NCBI GenBank assembly: GCA_041658605.1 | Contig: JBAZZU010000006.1 | Location: forward strand, 16,530-80,529 | Direction of reading: 5' to 3' | Origin: JBAZWE01 sp041658605 | GTDB lineage: Bacteria > Actinomycetota > Thermoleophilia > BMS3ABIN01 | DNA length: 64,000 nt | Shown here: one piece after another, positions 26,269 through 35,917 of the stretch | How the letters are laid out: each line of letters opens with the position of its first letter | Numbering within the stretch: the first letter of the stretch is position 1 | The notes under the pieces: generated by a model | Told to the model about the DNA's origin: nothing | Databases searched by the model: none | Seen by the model: only the letters and a program-made list of their open reading frames with translations | Translations under genes and position numbers: made by a program

Positions 26269-28395
26269 TCATGAAGGCCGGTTCTGCGGCCTGGCCACAA
26301 CAGCCCTGTTCCTGCCAGCTTCCCTGGCCTGATGCGTGGCCATCTCGGCCGCCTCCAGCAGGGAAACAGCGTCTGCGGCGTGAGCGGGAAATTCGACGAT
26401 ACCTATGCTCATACTCACGGCAGACCCGCCCTCACCCTCTCCCTCGGGAAAGACATGGCTTGCCACGACAGCCTGTATCTTTTCCACCAGCCCGGACGCG
26501 GTATATTTCTCGCCGCCTGAATCATCTACCCGTACTTCCGGGAGAAGGACCGCGAATTCGTCACCGCCATAACGCGCGACGATATCTATCTCCCTGATAT
26601 TCCCGCGGATCTCCCGGGCGATGGTTTTCAGCACGGTATCGCCAACCAGATGGCCGTACTTATCGTTAAAACCCTTCAGCCCGTCTATATCCATCATCAC
26701 AAGGGACAGCGGCCGGTCATACTCCCTGCTCCGCGCCACCTCCCGGTTCACGGCCTGATAAAAATACCGATGGTTATATAATTCGGTGAGGTTATCAACG
26801 AGGGAGAGTTGTTTCACTTCCTGCAGCATGCGGACGTTGTCGAGCACCAGCCCCAGTTGCCTCGTGACCGGCTCCAGGAGCTCCACGAACTCCTGGGGAA
26901 AGGCCCGCGGCTTGAAACTGCCGAGGTTCATTGTTCCCAGCACCTCGCCTTTCGACATCAGTGGCAGATGGACCGCCGAGCGGATCCCTTCCTCGACAAG
27001 AAGTTTGTCAGTGGGGTATTCGTCTCCCTTGATGTCATCCCGGACCAGCGAATGCCTGCTCTCAATCACCCTGCCTTCAGGCAGCGCTTTTGCGGGAAGC
27101 CTGAGGCCAGGCATCAGCCAGGATTTCTCGGCCCCGGTCTGCATGGCAACGATCACCACTTCGTCCGTCTCCGGATACCATACCGCCAGGCTCGCCTGGT
27201 CGAAATCAATCAGATCCGCCGCGTGCTTGACAAAGGATTCGTAGACACTCCGCATTCCATCGCCTGAGCCTACATCGCCCGTGATCGCCTCCATCAGATC
27301 CACCTGCTCCCTGTCGCGTCCCAGCTCGCCCTCCAGCCGGGAAGTCTCGATGGCGACAGCTATGCGATCGGCGGCGACATACAGGGAATCCTTCTCCTCT
27401 TCACTGTAATTATGAGGCGTCATCGTTCCCAGCATCAGCATCCCGATGATCTGGTCCCTGACGTAGAGCGGCAGGCATATGATCGTGTGCGCCTTCAGGG
27501 ATTTCAGATATTTATTCACGATCCTGCTGTCGGTGACAAGGTCCTCCGAAACCGCTATGTAGCGGCCGGCGAACGCCCGGCCCACGATTCCTTCACCCAC
27601 TACATATGTAAGCGCGGCAGCCGCTCCTGGCTCCAGTCCATATGTTGCCCTTGCCAGGAGTTTTTCACCAGTATGCTCTGTTAGCGACACCCAGCCAAAG
27701 TCGGCTCCCACGAAAGAGGCCGCCGACTCGAGCAGGCTCTGCAGTAATTCGGAAAGATGCATGGAAGAGAGTGTGGCCTCGGAGAGTGAGACAAGCCCGG
27801 CCAGCTTCTCGCTTCGAGCCCGTGCTTCCTCATATGCCTGCTGCAGCTGTTCTTCACGTTCGCCGAGCAGGTAGTTCATGGCATAAAAATTCTCGGTTAT
27901 CTCCTCGACCGGATCTGCGGTCGCCTGTCTGTATACCTCGCACAGGCGACAGTCCTGAAGTTTTTTCGCGAACTTGCCCTGGACCTGTCCGCGGCAGAAA
28001 GTGCCGGCGATCAGCCAGCAGCGCGAGTGCTCTTCGCCATAAGCGGGGCAATCCTCCTTGTCACAGCCGAGATGCTGCCAGCAGGTTACAAGTGAGGGGT
28101 CGCTTAATGAAGTGGCCTGGCTTTTTTTTGTCGCCCCGAGCATGAGCTCATTTACACGGCTGCGTGCCTTGTCGAGCCTGCTGCCCCATCGGTAAACGGA
28201 ATTCTCGCTGCGGGCCAGCAACGCCATTCCAACGGCAAAAATCGGGACCAGGATGAATGTCAGGGCCCAGTTGTGATACCTTGGCGTCACGCTCTCAAGA
28301 ATATCGTGGCTCAGAATAATGACGACCGCGCTTACAGCACCGAAAACGCCGTACCAGACAATCCTCGATTTACCGTAACCAAGTTTCAATGCCAC
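26269..28395 (-). CDS. Membrane GAF-GAF diguanylate cyclase
   Basis: 708 residues. Two N-terminal membrane helices (about 13-32 and 40-60), then a cysteine-rich stretch (CWQHLGCDKEDCPAYG, CWLIAGTFC, CRLCEVYRQ) that could bind metal or an Fe-S cluster, then two GAF domains, then a C-terminal GGDEF domain with the active motif YGGDEFAVLLPE. An inhibitory RxxD site (REID) sits exactly five residues before GGDEF. It should make cyclic di-GMP in response to a small ligand or redox signal. No EAL domain is present. Confidence 0.92.
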   Translation of the reverse strand: MALKLGYGKSRIVWYGVFGAVSAVVIILSHDILESVTPRYHNWALTFILVPIFAVGMALLARSENSVYRWGSRLDKARSRVNELMLGATKKSQATSLSDPSLVTCWQHLGCDKEDCPAYGEEHSRCWLIAGTFCRGQVQGKFAKKLQDCRLCEVYRQATADPVEEITENFYAMNYLLGEREEQLQQAYEEARARSEKLAGLVSLSEATLSSMHLSELLQSLLESAASFVGADFGWVSLTEHTGEKLLARATYGLEPGAAAALTYVVGEGIVGRAFAGRYIAVSEDLVTDSRIVNKYLKSLKAHTIICLPLYVRDQIIGMLMLGTMTPHNYSEEEKDSLYVAADRIAVAIETSRLEGELGRDREQVDLMEAITGDVGSGDGMRSVYESFVKHAADLIDFDQASLAVWYPETDEVVIVAMQTGAEKSWLMPGLRLPAKALPEGRVIESRHSLVRDDIKGDEYPTDKLLVEEGIRSAVHLPLMSKGEVLGTMNLGSFKPRAFPQEFVELLEPVTRQLGLVLDNVRMLQEVKQLSLVDNLTELYNHRYFYQAVNREVARSREYDRPLSLVMMDIDGLKGFNDKYGHLVGDTVLKTIAREIRGNIREIDIVARYGGDEFAVLLPEVRVDDSGGEKYTASGLVEKIQAVVASHVFPEGEGEGGSAVSMSIGIVEFPAHAADAVSLLEAAEMATHQAREAGRNRAVVARPQNRPS

Positions 28396-28551
28396 TTACC
28401 CCCGGCGTTATTGGTGCTTCACCGCTTCAGGCGGACAAAGTGATGAAGATACGCTTATTATTCCCTTTTGCGGCCATTGGAATCATCCCGCGTAAAAGAA
28501 TCAGCTAATTTTCTGTAATCTATCAGAAAACCTGATAAGCAGCCATATTGA

Positions 28552-28576
28552 CGATACCTCGGGGGGTATGATACCG
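28552..28576. promoter_or_regulatory. Candidate CsoR/RcnR-family operator
   Basis: GATACCTCGGGGGGTATGAT contains the inverted repeat ATACC / GGTAT around a G-tract. This resembles operators of copper- or nickel-sensing CsoR/RcnR repressors. It sits near TTGACG (28549-28554), which could be a -35 box. No metal gene follows, so the assignment is tentative. Confidence 0.3.
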
Positions 28577-28630
28577 TTTGTATTGGAAGAAAGGTGCCCA
28601 AAACCTTTCAACCCCCACCCCCCCTAGTGG

Positions 28631-28667
28631 AAAGCCCCAGTGCGGCTATACTGGGGCTTTTTCTTTC
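28631..28667 (+). terminator. Plus-strand intrinsic terminator with no obvious gene in front
   Basis: AAAGCCCCAG at 28631-28640 pairs with CTGGGGCTTT at 28651-28660, followed by TTCTTTCC. The T-tract orientation favours the plus strand, although both neighbouring genes are on the minus strand. It may end a small RNA starting near 28580. Confidence 0.75.
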
Positions 28668-28865
28668 CAAAAATCCGGTTCCTGGATTTCGCGTATGCGA
28701 AAGCAGGCGGGCCGGTCAAAAGCCAGCCGGAATGTTTCCCGCAGCGACCCTTCTATTCGCGCGCAATAACTTCTGATGTCACCGGGCGCAAGCGCGCGAA
28801 TCGGGGGAGCAAGGGTAACATTCCGGCTGGCGTCCGGCCTGCGCCGATAAGGCACAAGTTACTTT

Positions 28866-30671
28866 CTACTTCTTCTCAATATCAAGCACCGCCAGGAACG
28901 CCTTCTGCGGAATCTCGACGCTGCCGACCTGCTTCATCCTCTTCTTCCCCTCTTTTTGCCGCTCCAGCAGCTTCCGTTTACGCGATATGTCGCCGCCATA
29001 ACACTTGGCCAGAACGTCCTTGCGCTTGGCGGGGATTGTCTCCCGCGCGATGATCTTCTTGCTGATGGCCGCCTGTATGATGACTTCGAAAAGCTGCCGT
29101 GGTATCTCCTTCTTCAGGCGATCCACGATCCCCTTGCCCAGATGGTAGGACTTGTCACGATGGACGATCAATGACAGCGCGTCAACCGGCTCTCCAGCGA
29201 TCAGGATATCCAGTTTCACGAGCTTGCTCTCCCTGTAACCCGACATGTCGTAATCGAGCGACGCATATCCCCTGGTGCGTGATTTCAACAGGTCGAAAAA
29301 GTCGAGCACGATCTCTGCGAGCGGCAGCTGGTAATGGATCTGTACCCGGTTGGAGGATAGGTACTGCATGTCCTCGAAATCACCACGCCTTTCCTGGCAG
29401 AGCTCCATGACCGGCCCCACGAAATCTCCGGGCACGAGGATGGAAGTCCTGACGTACGGTTCCTTCACAAAGATGATTTTGCCGGGGTCCGGCATGTCGG
29501 CCGGGCTGTGGACGACATGCTCGCTGCCGTCTACCAGACCGACTTCATATTCCACGTTGGGCGAAGTCGCCAGCAGGTCGAGGTCATATTCCCGCTCCAG
29601 GCGCTCGCGCACGATATCCATATGCAGCAGCCCGAGGAAACCACAGCGGAAACCGAATCCGAGCGCCCTCGATGTCTCGGGTTCGTAACTGAGCGACGCG
29701 TCATTGAGCTTCAGCTTGTCGAGCGCGTCGCGCAGCACCGGGTAGTCATCGCCATCGATGGGAAAAAGACCGCAGAACACCATCGGCTTGGCTTCGCGGT
29801 ATCCGGGCAGGGCCGTAGCCGCGCGCCTGGCTACATGGGTCATCGTGTCGCCGACACGCAGGTCGCGCACGGTCTTGATGCCTGTGATGATATATCCCAC
29901 TTCTCCGGCCGCGATGGAATCCGACGGCGTCATGTTGGGAGAGAAGAAGCCTACCTCCTCTACCTCGGCCCTGGTGCCCAGCACCATGGCGACGATGTCA
30001 TCTCCCTTGCGGAAAGAACCGTCGACTACGCGAACATACGCTACCACGCCACGGTACTGGTCGTAGACCGAATCAAATATCAGGGCCCTGGCGGGCGCGT
30101 CAGGATCGCCCACGGGTGCCGGGATGCGGCTGACGATGGACTCAAGGACTTCCTCTATGCCAAAGCCGGTCTTGGCGGATACGCGCAGGATCTCGTTCGG
30201 GTCGAGGCCGAAAAGCTCGGACACCTCGTCGGCCACGCGTTCCGGTTCAGCCGCCGGCAGATCGATCTTGTTGAGCAGCGGTACTATCTCGAGGTTGTTG
30301 TCGAGGGCAAGATAAGTGTTAGCCAGGGTCTGCGCCTGGATCCCCTGCGCCGCGTCGACCACCAGCAGTGCGCCCTCGCAGGCGGCCAGGCTCCTTGAGA
30401 CTTCATACGAGAAATCAACATGTCCCGGTGTGTCGATCAGGTGCAGCATGTAAGTGACGCCGTCGCGGGCCTTGTACAGCACGCGCGCCGCCTGCGCCTT
30501 GATGGTTATGCCTCGCTCGCGCTCGAGGTCCATCGTGTCCAGCATCTGTTCGGTTATCTCACGGCCGCTGACAGTATTCGTGATCTCGAGTATGCGGTCG
30601 GCAAGCGTCGACTTGCCATGGTCGATGTGGGCAATGATGGAAAAATTTCGGATGAGGGACTGGTCAGTCAT
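28866..30671 (-). CDS. lepA: Elongation factor 4 (LepA)
   Basis: A 601-residue ribosome-associated GTPase. AHIDHGKSTLADRIL (G1), DTPGHVDFSYEVSRS (G3), NKIDLPAAEP (G4) and the LepA-specific C-terminal domain (DISRKRKLLERQKEGKKRMKQ) are all present. The length is normal. In many Actinobacteria lepA lies beside rpsT and holA; here murJ and the UPF0182 gene intervene. Confidence 0.97.
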   Translation of the reverse strand: MTDQSLIRNFSIIAHIDHGKSTLADRILEITNTVSGREITEQMLDTMDLERERGITIKAQAARVLYKARDGVTYMLHLIDTPGHVDFSYEVSRSLAACEGALLVVDAAQGIQAQTLANTYLALDNNLEIVPLLNKIDLPAAEPERVADEVSELFGLDPNEILRVSAKTGFGIEEVLESIVSRIPAPVGDPDAPARALIFDSVYDQYRGVVAYVRVVDGSFRKGDDIVAMVLGTRAEVEEVGFFSPNMTPSDSIAAGEVGYIITGIKTVRDLRVGDTMTHVARRAATALPGYREAKPMVFCGLFPIDGDDYPVLRDALDKLKLNDASLSYEPETSRALGFGFRCGFLGLLHMDIVRERLEREYDLDLLATSPNVEYEVGLVDGSEHVVHSPADMPDPGKIIFVKEPYVRTSILVPGDFVGPVMELCQERRGDFEDMQYLSSNRVQIHYQLPLAEIVLDFFDLLKSRTRGYASLDYDMSGYRESKLVKLDILIAGEPVDALSLIVHRDKSYHLGKGIVDRLKKEIPRQLFEVIIQAAISKKIIARETIPAKRKDVLAKCYGGDISRKRKLLERQKEGKKRMKQVGSVEIPQKAFLAVLDIEKK

Positions 30672-30725
30672 GGGTATGGGACGATTTCCGGTTGGTTGTT
30701 TGCCTGGCAGGAAGCAATAATTTTA

Positions 30726-32408
30726 TCAGAGAGGCGATCCCGGTGCGTCCGGGCGCTTCCTTATCATTCTAACAAGCTTCAGCTCCGGCATGCGAAGTAC
30801 AAGCGCCAGCGTGAGGAAAACCGCTGCCGCCAGCAGTCCGGCTCCCGCCAGTGAGATAATCTGCGCTATCAGGTTTCCTCCAAGCCAGGCGTCAAGGCCA
30901 CGCCAGCCGAGCCAGGCGGCGGCTCCCGAAAAGAGTGATATCACACCGACCATGATTCCCGACCTGAGGATCGCCCGGCCGTCGATACGCCCCAGCTCCC
31001 GGCGCATAAGATACAGCAGCACGAAAAAAGTCGCTATCGATACCACGGAGGTCGACAGGGCGATACCCCCCAGCCCGAGGTCGAAGGGTCCGATGAACAG
31101 CCAGTTTAGAAGCGCGTTTACAGCCAGGTTTATGAATGCCACCGATGTCGGCAGCCACGGGCGGCTCAGCGAGAAGAAACCGCGGGTAAGCAGGGCGCTG
31201 CCGCCGCTGAATGCGCTGCCGAATGCAAAGAAGAAGAGTACTGAGCTAACACGGCTGGTGTCGTCCGAGACGAACTGGCCATGCTGGTATGCCAGTCGCA
31301 CCAGGGGCTCCGCCATCACCAGCAGAAAAACGGAGACTGGTATCAGTATGAAGAAAATGATCCTGAGACCCAGGGTTACGGTTGACCTGAAACCTTCGTC
31401 GTCGTCCCTGGCCGCCAGTTTAGAAAGCGTGGGAAAGAGCACTGTTCCTATGGTGATCGCAAAAAGGGCCTCCGGCAACTGGTAAAGGCGGAATGCGTAG
31501 TTCATGGCCGCCACTCCCCCTTCTCCCAGGAAAGAGGCGAACTGGACATCCACGACACCGTTTAAATTTATCAATCCCAGGCTCAGGCTGACAGGCAGCA
31601 TCAGGGCGCCGACCCGTCTGACATTCTGGTTCCTCCACGCCAGGCTGAAACCGAGCCTCCCTCCCCTGCCCATCAACCATGGAAGCTGCATCAAAAGCTG
31701 CAACACCGTACCCAGCAGCACGCCCCAGGCAAGGGCGTCGATCCCCAGGCGCTCATGACCGAAAACGATGGCCAGGATTATTATCAGGTTCCAGAATATG
31801 GGCGCTATTGCCGGCAGCGTGAAATGATCGTAGGAGTTGAGGATGGAAATCACGACACCCGTGAGCGCCAGCAGCAGGACCGTCGGGAACAGCAGGCGGG
31901 ACATGCCGACAATATTAGCCATCATCTCGGGGTCATTGCGATAACCGGGAGCGAATACCGGCATGATCCACGGAGCGAAAACAATGCACGCGACTACCAG
32001 CCCTCCGAGCAGTACGGTTATCAGCGTGAAGATGGTCCGGGCAACGAGCCAGGCCTCATCACGCCTGTCTTTCTCCAGCAGGCCCGCGAATACCGGAATA
32101 AGGGCCGCGCTCAGGGCCGCCTGCGCCACGAGGACCTGCACGGTCGAGGGCACCAGGAATGCGACATCAAAAGCGCTTTTCTCAGCGCCGGCGCCATAGT
32201 AGGCCGCGGCGGCTATCTCGCGCACATAGCCGAAAACGCGGGAGCCGGCGGTGCCCAATATAACTATCACTGCCGCAGCCGCAAGTTTTCGGCCTGTGGA
32301 TACAGCGTTGTTTTCGGATATCGGGATATTCGGCAAACGTTTCCTCCGGGCGGGTCCAGAACCTTTTCTAGAGACCCCCATAGTTCCCTCTAACGGACAA
32401 AACGGCAT
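30726..32408 (-). CDS. murJ: Lipid II flippase MurJ (MviN family)
   Basis: 560 residues with about 14 hydrophobic helices. The N-terminal helix carries GSRVFGYVREIAAAAYYGAGAEKSAFD, the conserved MurJ/MviN signature. FPTVLLLALTGVVISILNSYDHF and ALPEALFAITIGTVLFP-type helices follow. It flips lipid-linked peptidoglycan precursor to the outer face. The start may be the second Met (MGVSRKGS, about 32381). A basic linker of about 30 residues precedes the first helix. Confidence 0.94.
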   Translation of the reverse strand: MPFCPLEGTMGVSRKGSGPARRKRLPNIPISENNAVSTGRKLAAAAVIVILGTAGSRVFGYVREIAAAAYYGAGAEKSAFDVAFLVPSTVQVLVAQAALSAALIPVFAGLLEKDRRDEAWLVARTIFTLITVLLGGLVVACIVFAPWIMPVFAPGYRNDPEMMANIVGMSRLLFPTVLLLALTGVVISILNSYDHFTLPAIAPIFWNLIIILAIVFGHERLGIDALAWGVLLGTVLQLLMQLPWLMGRGGRLGFSLAWRNQNVRRVGALMLPVSLSLGLINLNGVVDVQFASFLGEGGVAAMNYAFRLYQLPEALFAITIGTVLFPTLSKLAARDDDEGFRSTVTLGLRIIFFILIPVSVFLLVMAEPLVRLAYQHGQFVSDDTSRVSSVLFFFAFGSAFSGGSALLTRGFFSLSRPWLPTSVAFINLAVNALLNWLFIGPFDLGLGGIALSTSVVSIATFFVLLYLMRRELGRIDGRAILRSGIMVGVISLFSGAAAWLGWRGLDAWLGGNLIAQIISLAGAGLLAAAVFLTLALVLRMPELKLVRMIRKRPDAPGSPL

Positions 32409-32867
32409 CTTAACACTTTCAGGTGTTTAAGAATGTCACGATATGCGCAATAATAAGGTTGAGTCCCGAGATAACGAGATGGGCTGATACTCACACCGGA
32501 AGATAAACCGGAAACATTTTTTCAGACCGTCAGCAAACCTCACTTGGGACTCTTTCAACGCCGGACTCCAGCTGCAGAAAATGAGTGTATGTCCTTTTTC
32601 CCGCTCCATGAAATCCTGATTACAGTTGCGTCCCCGTGATGACGATAATAATCAAAGAGCGCCCCGAGAGGTCTGAAGTCAATACGGAGGATAGCTCAAG
32701 ACGGTGGAGGAAAGGCGGCAAGGGAATAAGCCGAGTACGATGAAGCCGAAAAGAGCGTGTGTGGATCCAAAAAGCAGAAGACGGAAGTTCACTCGGGGCA
32801 TAAACAATGAAAAAGCCTGGCAGCGATGCCAGGCTTTTTCCTTTTAAGAATCCAGTACGGTTATTAT
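32409..32867. other. Gene-free interval upstream of murJ
   Basis: 459 bp without a credible protein. Near 32459-32556 a long-range pairing GTTGAGTCCC / GGGACTC...CAAC encloses about 75 bases and could be a structured RNA on either strand. The stretch 32690-32800 is purine-rich (GGTGGAGGAAAGGCGG) with no identified feature. A bidirectional terminator lies at 32810-32842. Confidence 0.45.
32810..32842 (-). terminator. Bidirectional intrinsic terminator after the UPF0182 gene
   Basis: AAAAAGCCTGGC / GCCAGGCTTTTT is a perfect 12-bp stem with a 6-base loop, with T-tracts on both strands. It lies 26 bp past the UPF0182 stop on the minus strand and could equally end a plus-strand RNA from the gene-free interval. 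Confidence 0.88.
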
Positions 32868-35723
32868 CTACCCGGCGGCCGCCTGCATCTGCCTTATGAC
32901 GTCCTCGAGCTGCTTTATCTCATTCCCATAGGTCGTCCAGTCTCCCCGCTTCTGGGCTTCCGTCGCCTTGTTATAGTGGTCCGCGGCGGCACTGGCAAGC
33001 TCCTTGAGACTCGCGGGCGCCACCGGAGCCGCGGGCTCCTGTGCTGTCGTCGATGTTCCCGTAGCCGCGGGCTTCTGGGGCGCCCCGATCAGCGGCGTCG
33101 CGAAAATCTTCTCAAGCGCGGACTTTAAGTCGTTCTCCATGACCACGCGGCCGCCGTATGATACAAGTACCCGTTTGAGCTCAGGTATCTGTCCTTTATC
33201 AGCTCTCAGGAACAACGGCTCGACGTAAAGGATCGACTCATTGATCGGGATGACGAGCAGGTTCCCGAATATCACCTGGCTGCCGCTCTGGCCCCACAAT
33301 GTCACCTGAGACGAGATCGTCGGGTCCTGGTTGAAACGCGCCTGCACCTGCATCGGCCCGAAGACAAGCTTGTCCTTGGGGAACTGATAGACGATACGCT
33401 GGCCGTAGGACCCCGGATCCGACTTCGCCGCCATCCATGAGATCATGTTGTCCTTGCCGGAAGGCGAAAATGGAAGCATCAGCATGAACTGCTCACGCTC
33501 CTCCCCCGGCAGGCTCATGATCACGTAATAGGGATCCATACCGGCCTGCTTGTCTCCCGACTGGCGTCTGGGCATGCTCCACTGGTCTTCCTTGTTGTAG
33601 AAGACCTGCGCGTCGGTCATGTGATAGGTGGAATACATCTGCGCCTGCACCTTGAAAAGATCCTCGGGATAGCGGAAGTGCGCACGCAGCTCCTCGGGGA
33701 CCTGGTCTGCAGGAGTAAAGAGATCAGGGAAGATATTGCGGTAGGTTTTCAGTATCGGGTCGTTATCGTCCACGATATAGAACTTCACGTCGCCGTTATA
33801 AGCGTCGACGGCGACCTTCACTGAATTGCGGATGTAGTTGAATCCCTCACTGGCCGGTTGAGAATAGGGATAGTAGGAGGTGGTGGTGTATGCGTCCTGA
33901 ATCCAGAATATCCGGCCGTCGATCAACACGCTGTACGGGTCGCTGTCATACGTCAGGAACGGCGCGATGTTCTGGATCCTGTCCCGGATCTCCCGGTGGA
34001 TCATGATGCGGGACTGCCCTGTAATCGAATCACTGAGAAAAAGTTTGAGGCTGGCGTAGCGCCAGCTGAATGCCATCCGGTGGAGCAGGTTGGATACATC
34101 GATACCGCCATTGCCATCGTAGTTCGTATAAACGTTCTCGTTGCCCTTGGGATAATCGAATTCCTGCGTAGTGCTGCGTACGACTACATAATCATTTGCT
34201 TTTTCCCCGAAATATACCGCCGGCTGTGTTACTTCCAGTTCGGGAAGCGAAGTGACCGGCGGAATATCCTTGATCGCAAGCTGAGGCAGGCCCTCGGCGC
34301 TAACTTCAGCAACCGGGCTCATCACCATGCCGTAGCCATGGGTGTAGACAAGATGCTCGTTCTGCCAGGTTTTGGCGCGCGTGTCGAGGTCGTCAACAGA
34401 CAGCTCGCGGATCGACAGCATCATCTGCTGCCTGCGGCCGTCCGCCTGGTAGCGGTCGACATCCACGTCCCTGAATTTGTAATAGGGCCGGATCGTCTGG
34501 ATCTGGCCATATGTCTGGGCAAGAGTTGCGGGATCCCAGAGGCGGATGTTGCTGATCGTACTCACGTTCTGCTGGACATCGGCAGCGGTCAGATTGTCGG
34601 TCACGGCGAATGGCTTCTGTTCGATGCTGTCCAGGTCGAACCCATGGCGGGTGAAATCGATGTTGTTCTTTATATATGGCGACTCCTTGTCGAGCTCGTT
34701 GGGAGACACCTGGTACTGCTGGACTATGAACGGATATGCCTGGCCCGCAAGGAGGCCAGTCAGGATGATGAGCGCGATGGCGGCGGCGGGCAGTTTCCAT
34801 CCCCTGAAATGGATATTGACCAGGAAGAGAAGACCGGCGACGACAGCCGTGGCGGCCATAAACTTGAAAACCGGAAGCTGCGCATGGACATCCGTATAAC
34901 TGGCGCCGAACACCACCCCACGCGGTGAGAACATGAGTACGTAGCCCTTCAGCAGGTACCCGGCCCCGAGGACAAACATGATGAGACCCATGATCACGGA
35001 CAGGTGCCCCTTTACGTGGGGCGCAAAGGTCAGCTTGTTCTCTGACCAGTTGATGGCGTAATCGAAGAAGTGCATCGCCGAGGTTGCGATCAGCGTGAAG
35101 ATCAGCGTCCACCAGGCAAAAGACTGGAGCAAACGCAGGAACGGCAGGGCAAAGACGTAGAAGCCGGCATCATAACCGAATACCGGGTCGGTGATGCCGA
35201 AGTCCGCGCGGTTGAAGTATTTAAGCAGATCCTCCCATCCAGCCGAACCGGCTCCAACCGCGATAAGTGTCGGCAGCAGCAGTAACAGCGGGATAAGCCA
35301 GCGCATCAGCCTGTCCGGCACGGGAGCGCGTTCTATGACCTCTGTCCCGGGACCGAACTGGTAACGCGGCGCCATGCGTCGCGCCAGGAGGATGTTGCCA
35401 TAGACGATGGCGAAAAAGATACCGCCCGCGGCCAGTCCCATCCAGATCTTTGTTGTCAACGACTTCAGGAAGACGCCGGTAAAACTCACCTCGCCGAACC
35501 AGAGCCACTCCGTGTATAAATAGACGCCCTGCGCAAGGAAGACGAGAATCAGGATTATGGCGGCGGTGAAGCCCAGACGGAAAAACAGGTGGCGTCCTCC
35601 CGGCTTGCCGGTCCTGAGCGGGCGCACGTTTCCATTATGGGGCCCCGTGCCGGAGTCAACATTCAGCCTTTTGACTATGGAATCCCAAAGTCTCGAGAAT
35701 GGTTCGTATGGTTGCTGGTTCAT
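32868..35723 (-). CDS. UPF0182 family large membrane protein
   Basis: About 951 residues from the ATG at 35723 (MNQQPYEPFSRLWD); an in-frame start at 35807 is less likely. Seven predicted membrane helices fill the first 330 residues (for example FTAAIILILVFLAQGVYLYT and LPAAAIALIILTGLLAG), followed by a large extracellular domain beginning QYQVSPNELDKESPYI. Conserved family strings such as SPYIKNNIDFTRHGFDL, IRLWDPATLAQTY and IDGRIFWIQDAYTTTSYYPYS are present. The C-terminus is an Ala-rich helix. The family is common in Actinobacteria; its function is unknown. Confidence 0.93.
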   Translation of the reverse strand: MNQQPYEPFSRLWDSIVKRLNVDSGTGPHNGNVRPLRTGKPGGRHLFFRLGFTAAIILILVFLAQGVYLYTEWLWFGEVSFTGVFLKSLTTKIWMGLAAGGIFFAIVYGNILLARRMAPRYQFGPGTEVIERAPVPDRLMRWLIPLLLLLPTLIAVGAGSAGWEDLLKYFNRADFGITDPVFGYDAGFYVFALPFLRLLQSFAWWTLIFTLIATSAMHFFDYAINWSENKLTFAPHVKGHLSVIMGLIMFVLGAGYLLKGYVLMFSPRGVVFGASYTDVHAQLPVFKFMAATAVVAGLLFLVNIHFRGWKLPAAAIALIILTGLLAGQAYPFIVQQYQVSPNELDKESPYIKNNIDFTRHGFDLDSIEQKPFAVTDNLTAADVQQNVSTISNIRLWDPATLAQTYGQIQTIRPYYKFRDVDVDRYQADGRRQQMMLSIRELSVDDLDTRAKTWQNEHLVYTHGYGMVMSPVAEVSAEGLPQLAIKDIPPVTSLPELEVTQPAVYFGEKANDYVVVRSTTQEFDYPKGNENVYTNYDGNGGIDVSNLLHRMAFSWRYASLKLFLSDSITGQSRIMIHREIRDRIQNIAPFLTYDSDPYSVLIDGRIFWIQDAYTTTSYYPYSQPASEGFNYIRNSVKVAVDAYNGDVKFYIVDDNDPILKTYRNIFPDLFTPADQVPEELRAHFRYPEDLFKVQAQMYSTYHMTDAQVFYNKEDQWSMPRRQSGDKQAGMDPYYVIMSLPGEEREQFMLMLPFSPSGKDNMISWMAAKSDPGSYGQRIVYQFPKDKLVFGPMQVQARFNQDPTISSQVTLWGQSGSQVIFGNLLVIPINESILYVEPLFLRADKGQIPELKRVLVSYGGRVVMENDLKSALEKIFATPLIGAPQKPAATGTSTTAQEPAAPVAPASLKELASAAADHYNKATEAQKRGDWTTYGNEIKQLEDVIRQMQAAAG

Positions 35724-35848
35724 GGGATGAAGAATTCTATGGCCATATGAGTTATCCTGCCCCCGGCCCACTTCGGGCAAACATACCTGCCGCGCGCTAT
35801 ATGGCATTACACGTTAAAGCCCACGGTTAGTTTCCTTCCCTGCTTTCT

Positions 35849-35877
35849 TTGTGGTATTATTCGCCCTTGCGTATTCT
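35849..35877 (+). promoter_or_regulatory. Putative rpsT promoter
   Basis: TTGTGG (35849-35854), 17-bp spacer, TATTCT (35872-35877), about 40 bp before the rpsT start. Each hexamer is about two bases from consensus. Confidence 0.5.
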
Positions 35878-35917
35878 TTAAACCCCTTTATTCATAAATA
35901 ACCTTCAGGAGTTCTGA

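Larger units (their letters stand above)
28396..28865. other. Gene-free interval between the diguanylate cyclase gene and lepA
   Basis: 470 bp with no convincing coding frame. It holds a CsoR-like palindrome around 28552-28576 and a plus-strand intrinsic terminator at 28631-28667. A short transcript could run between them. From 28700 to 28860 I see nothing specific. Confidence 0.6.

Noticed and set aside
32690..32800. RNase P RNA-like GGAGGAAAG string upstream of murJ
   Set aside because: The surrounding conserved RNase P segments (P4 partner, CR-IV/V) are absent.
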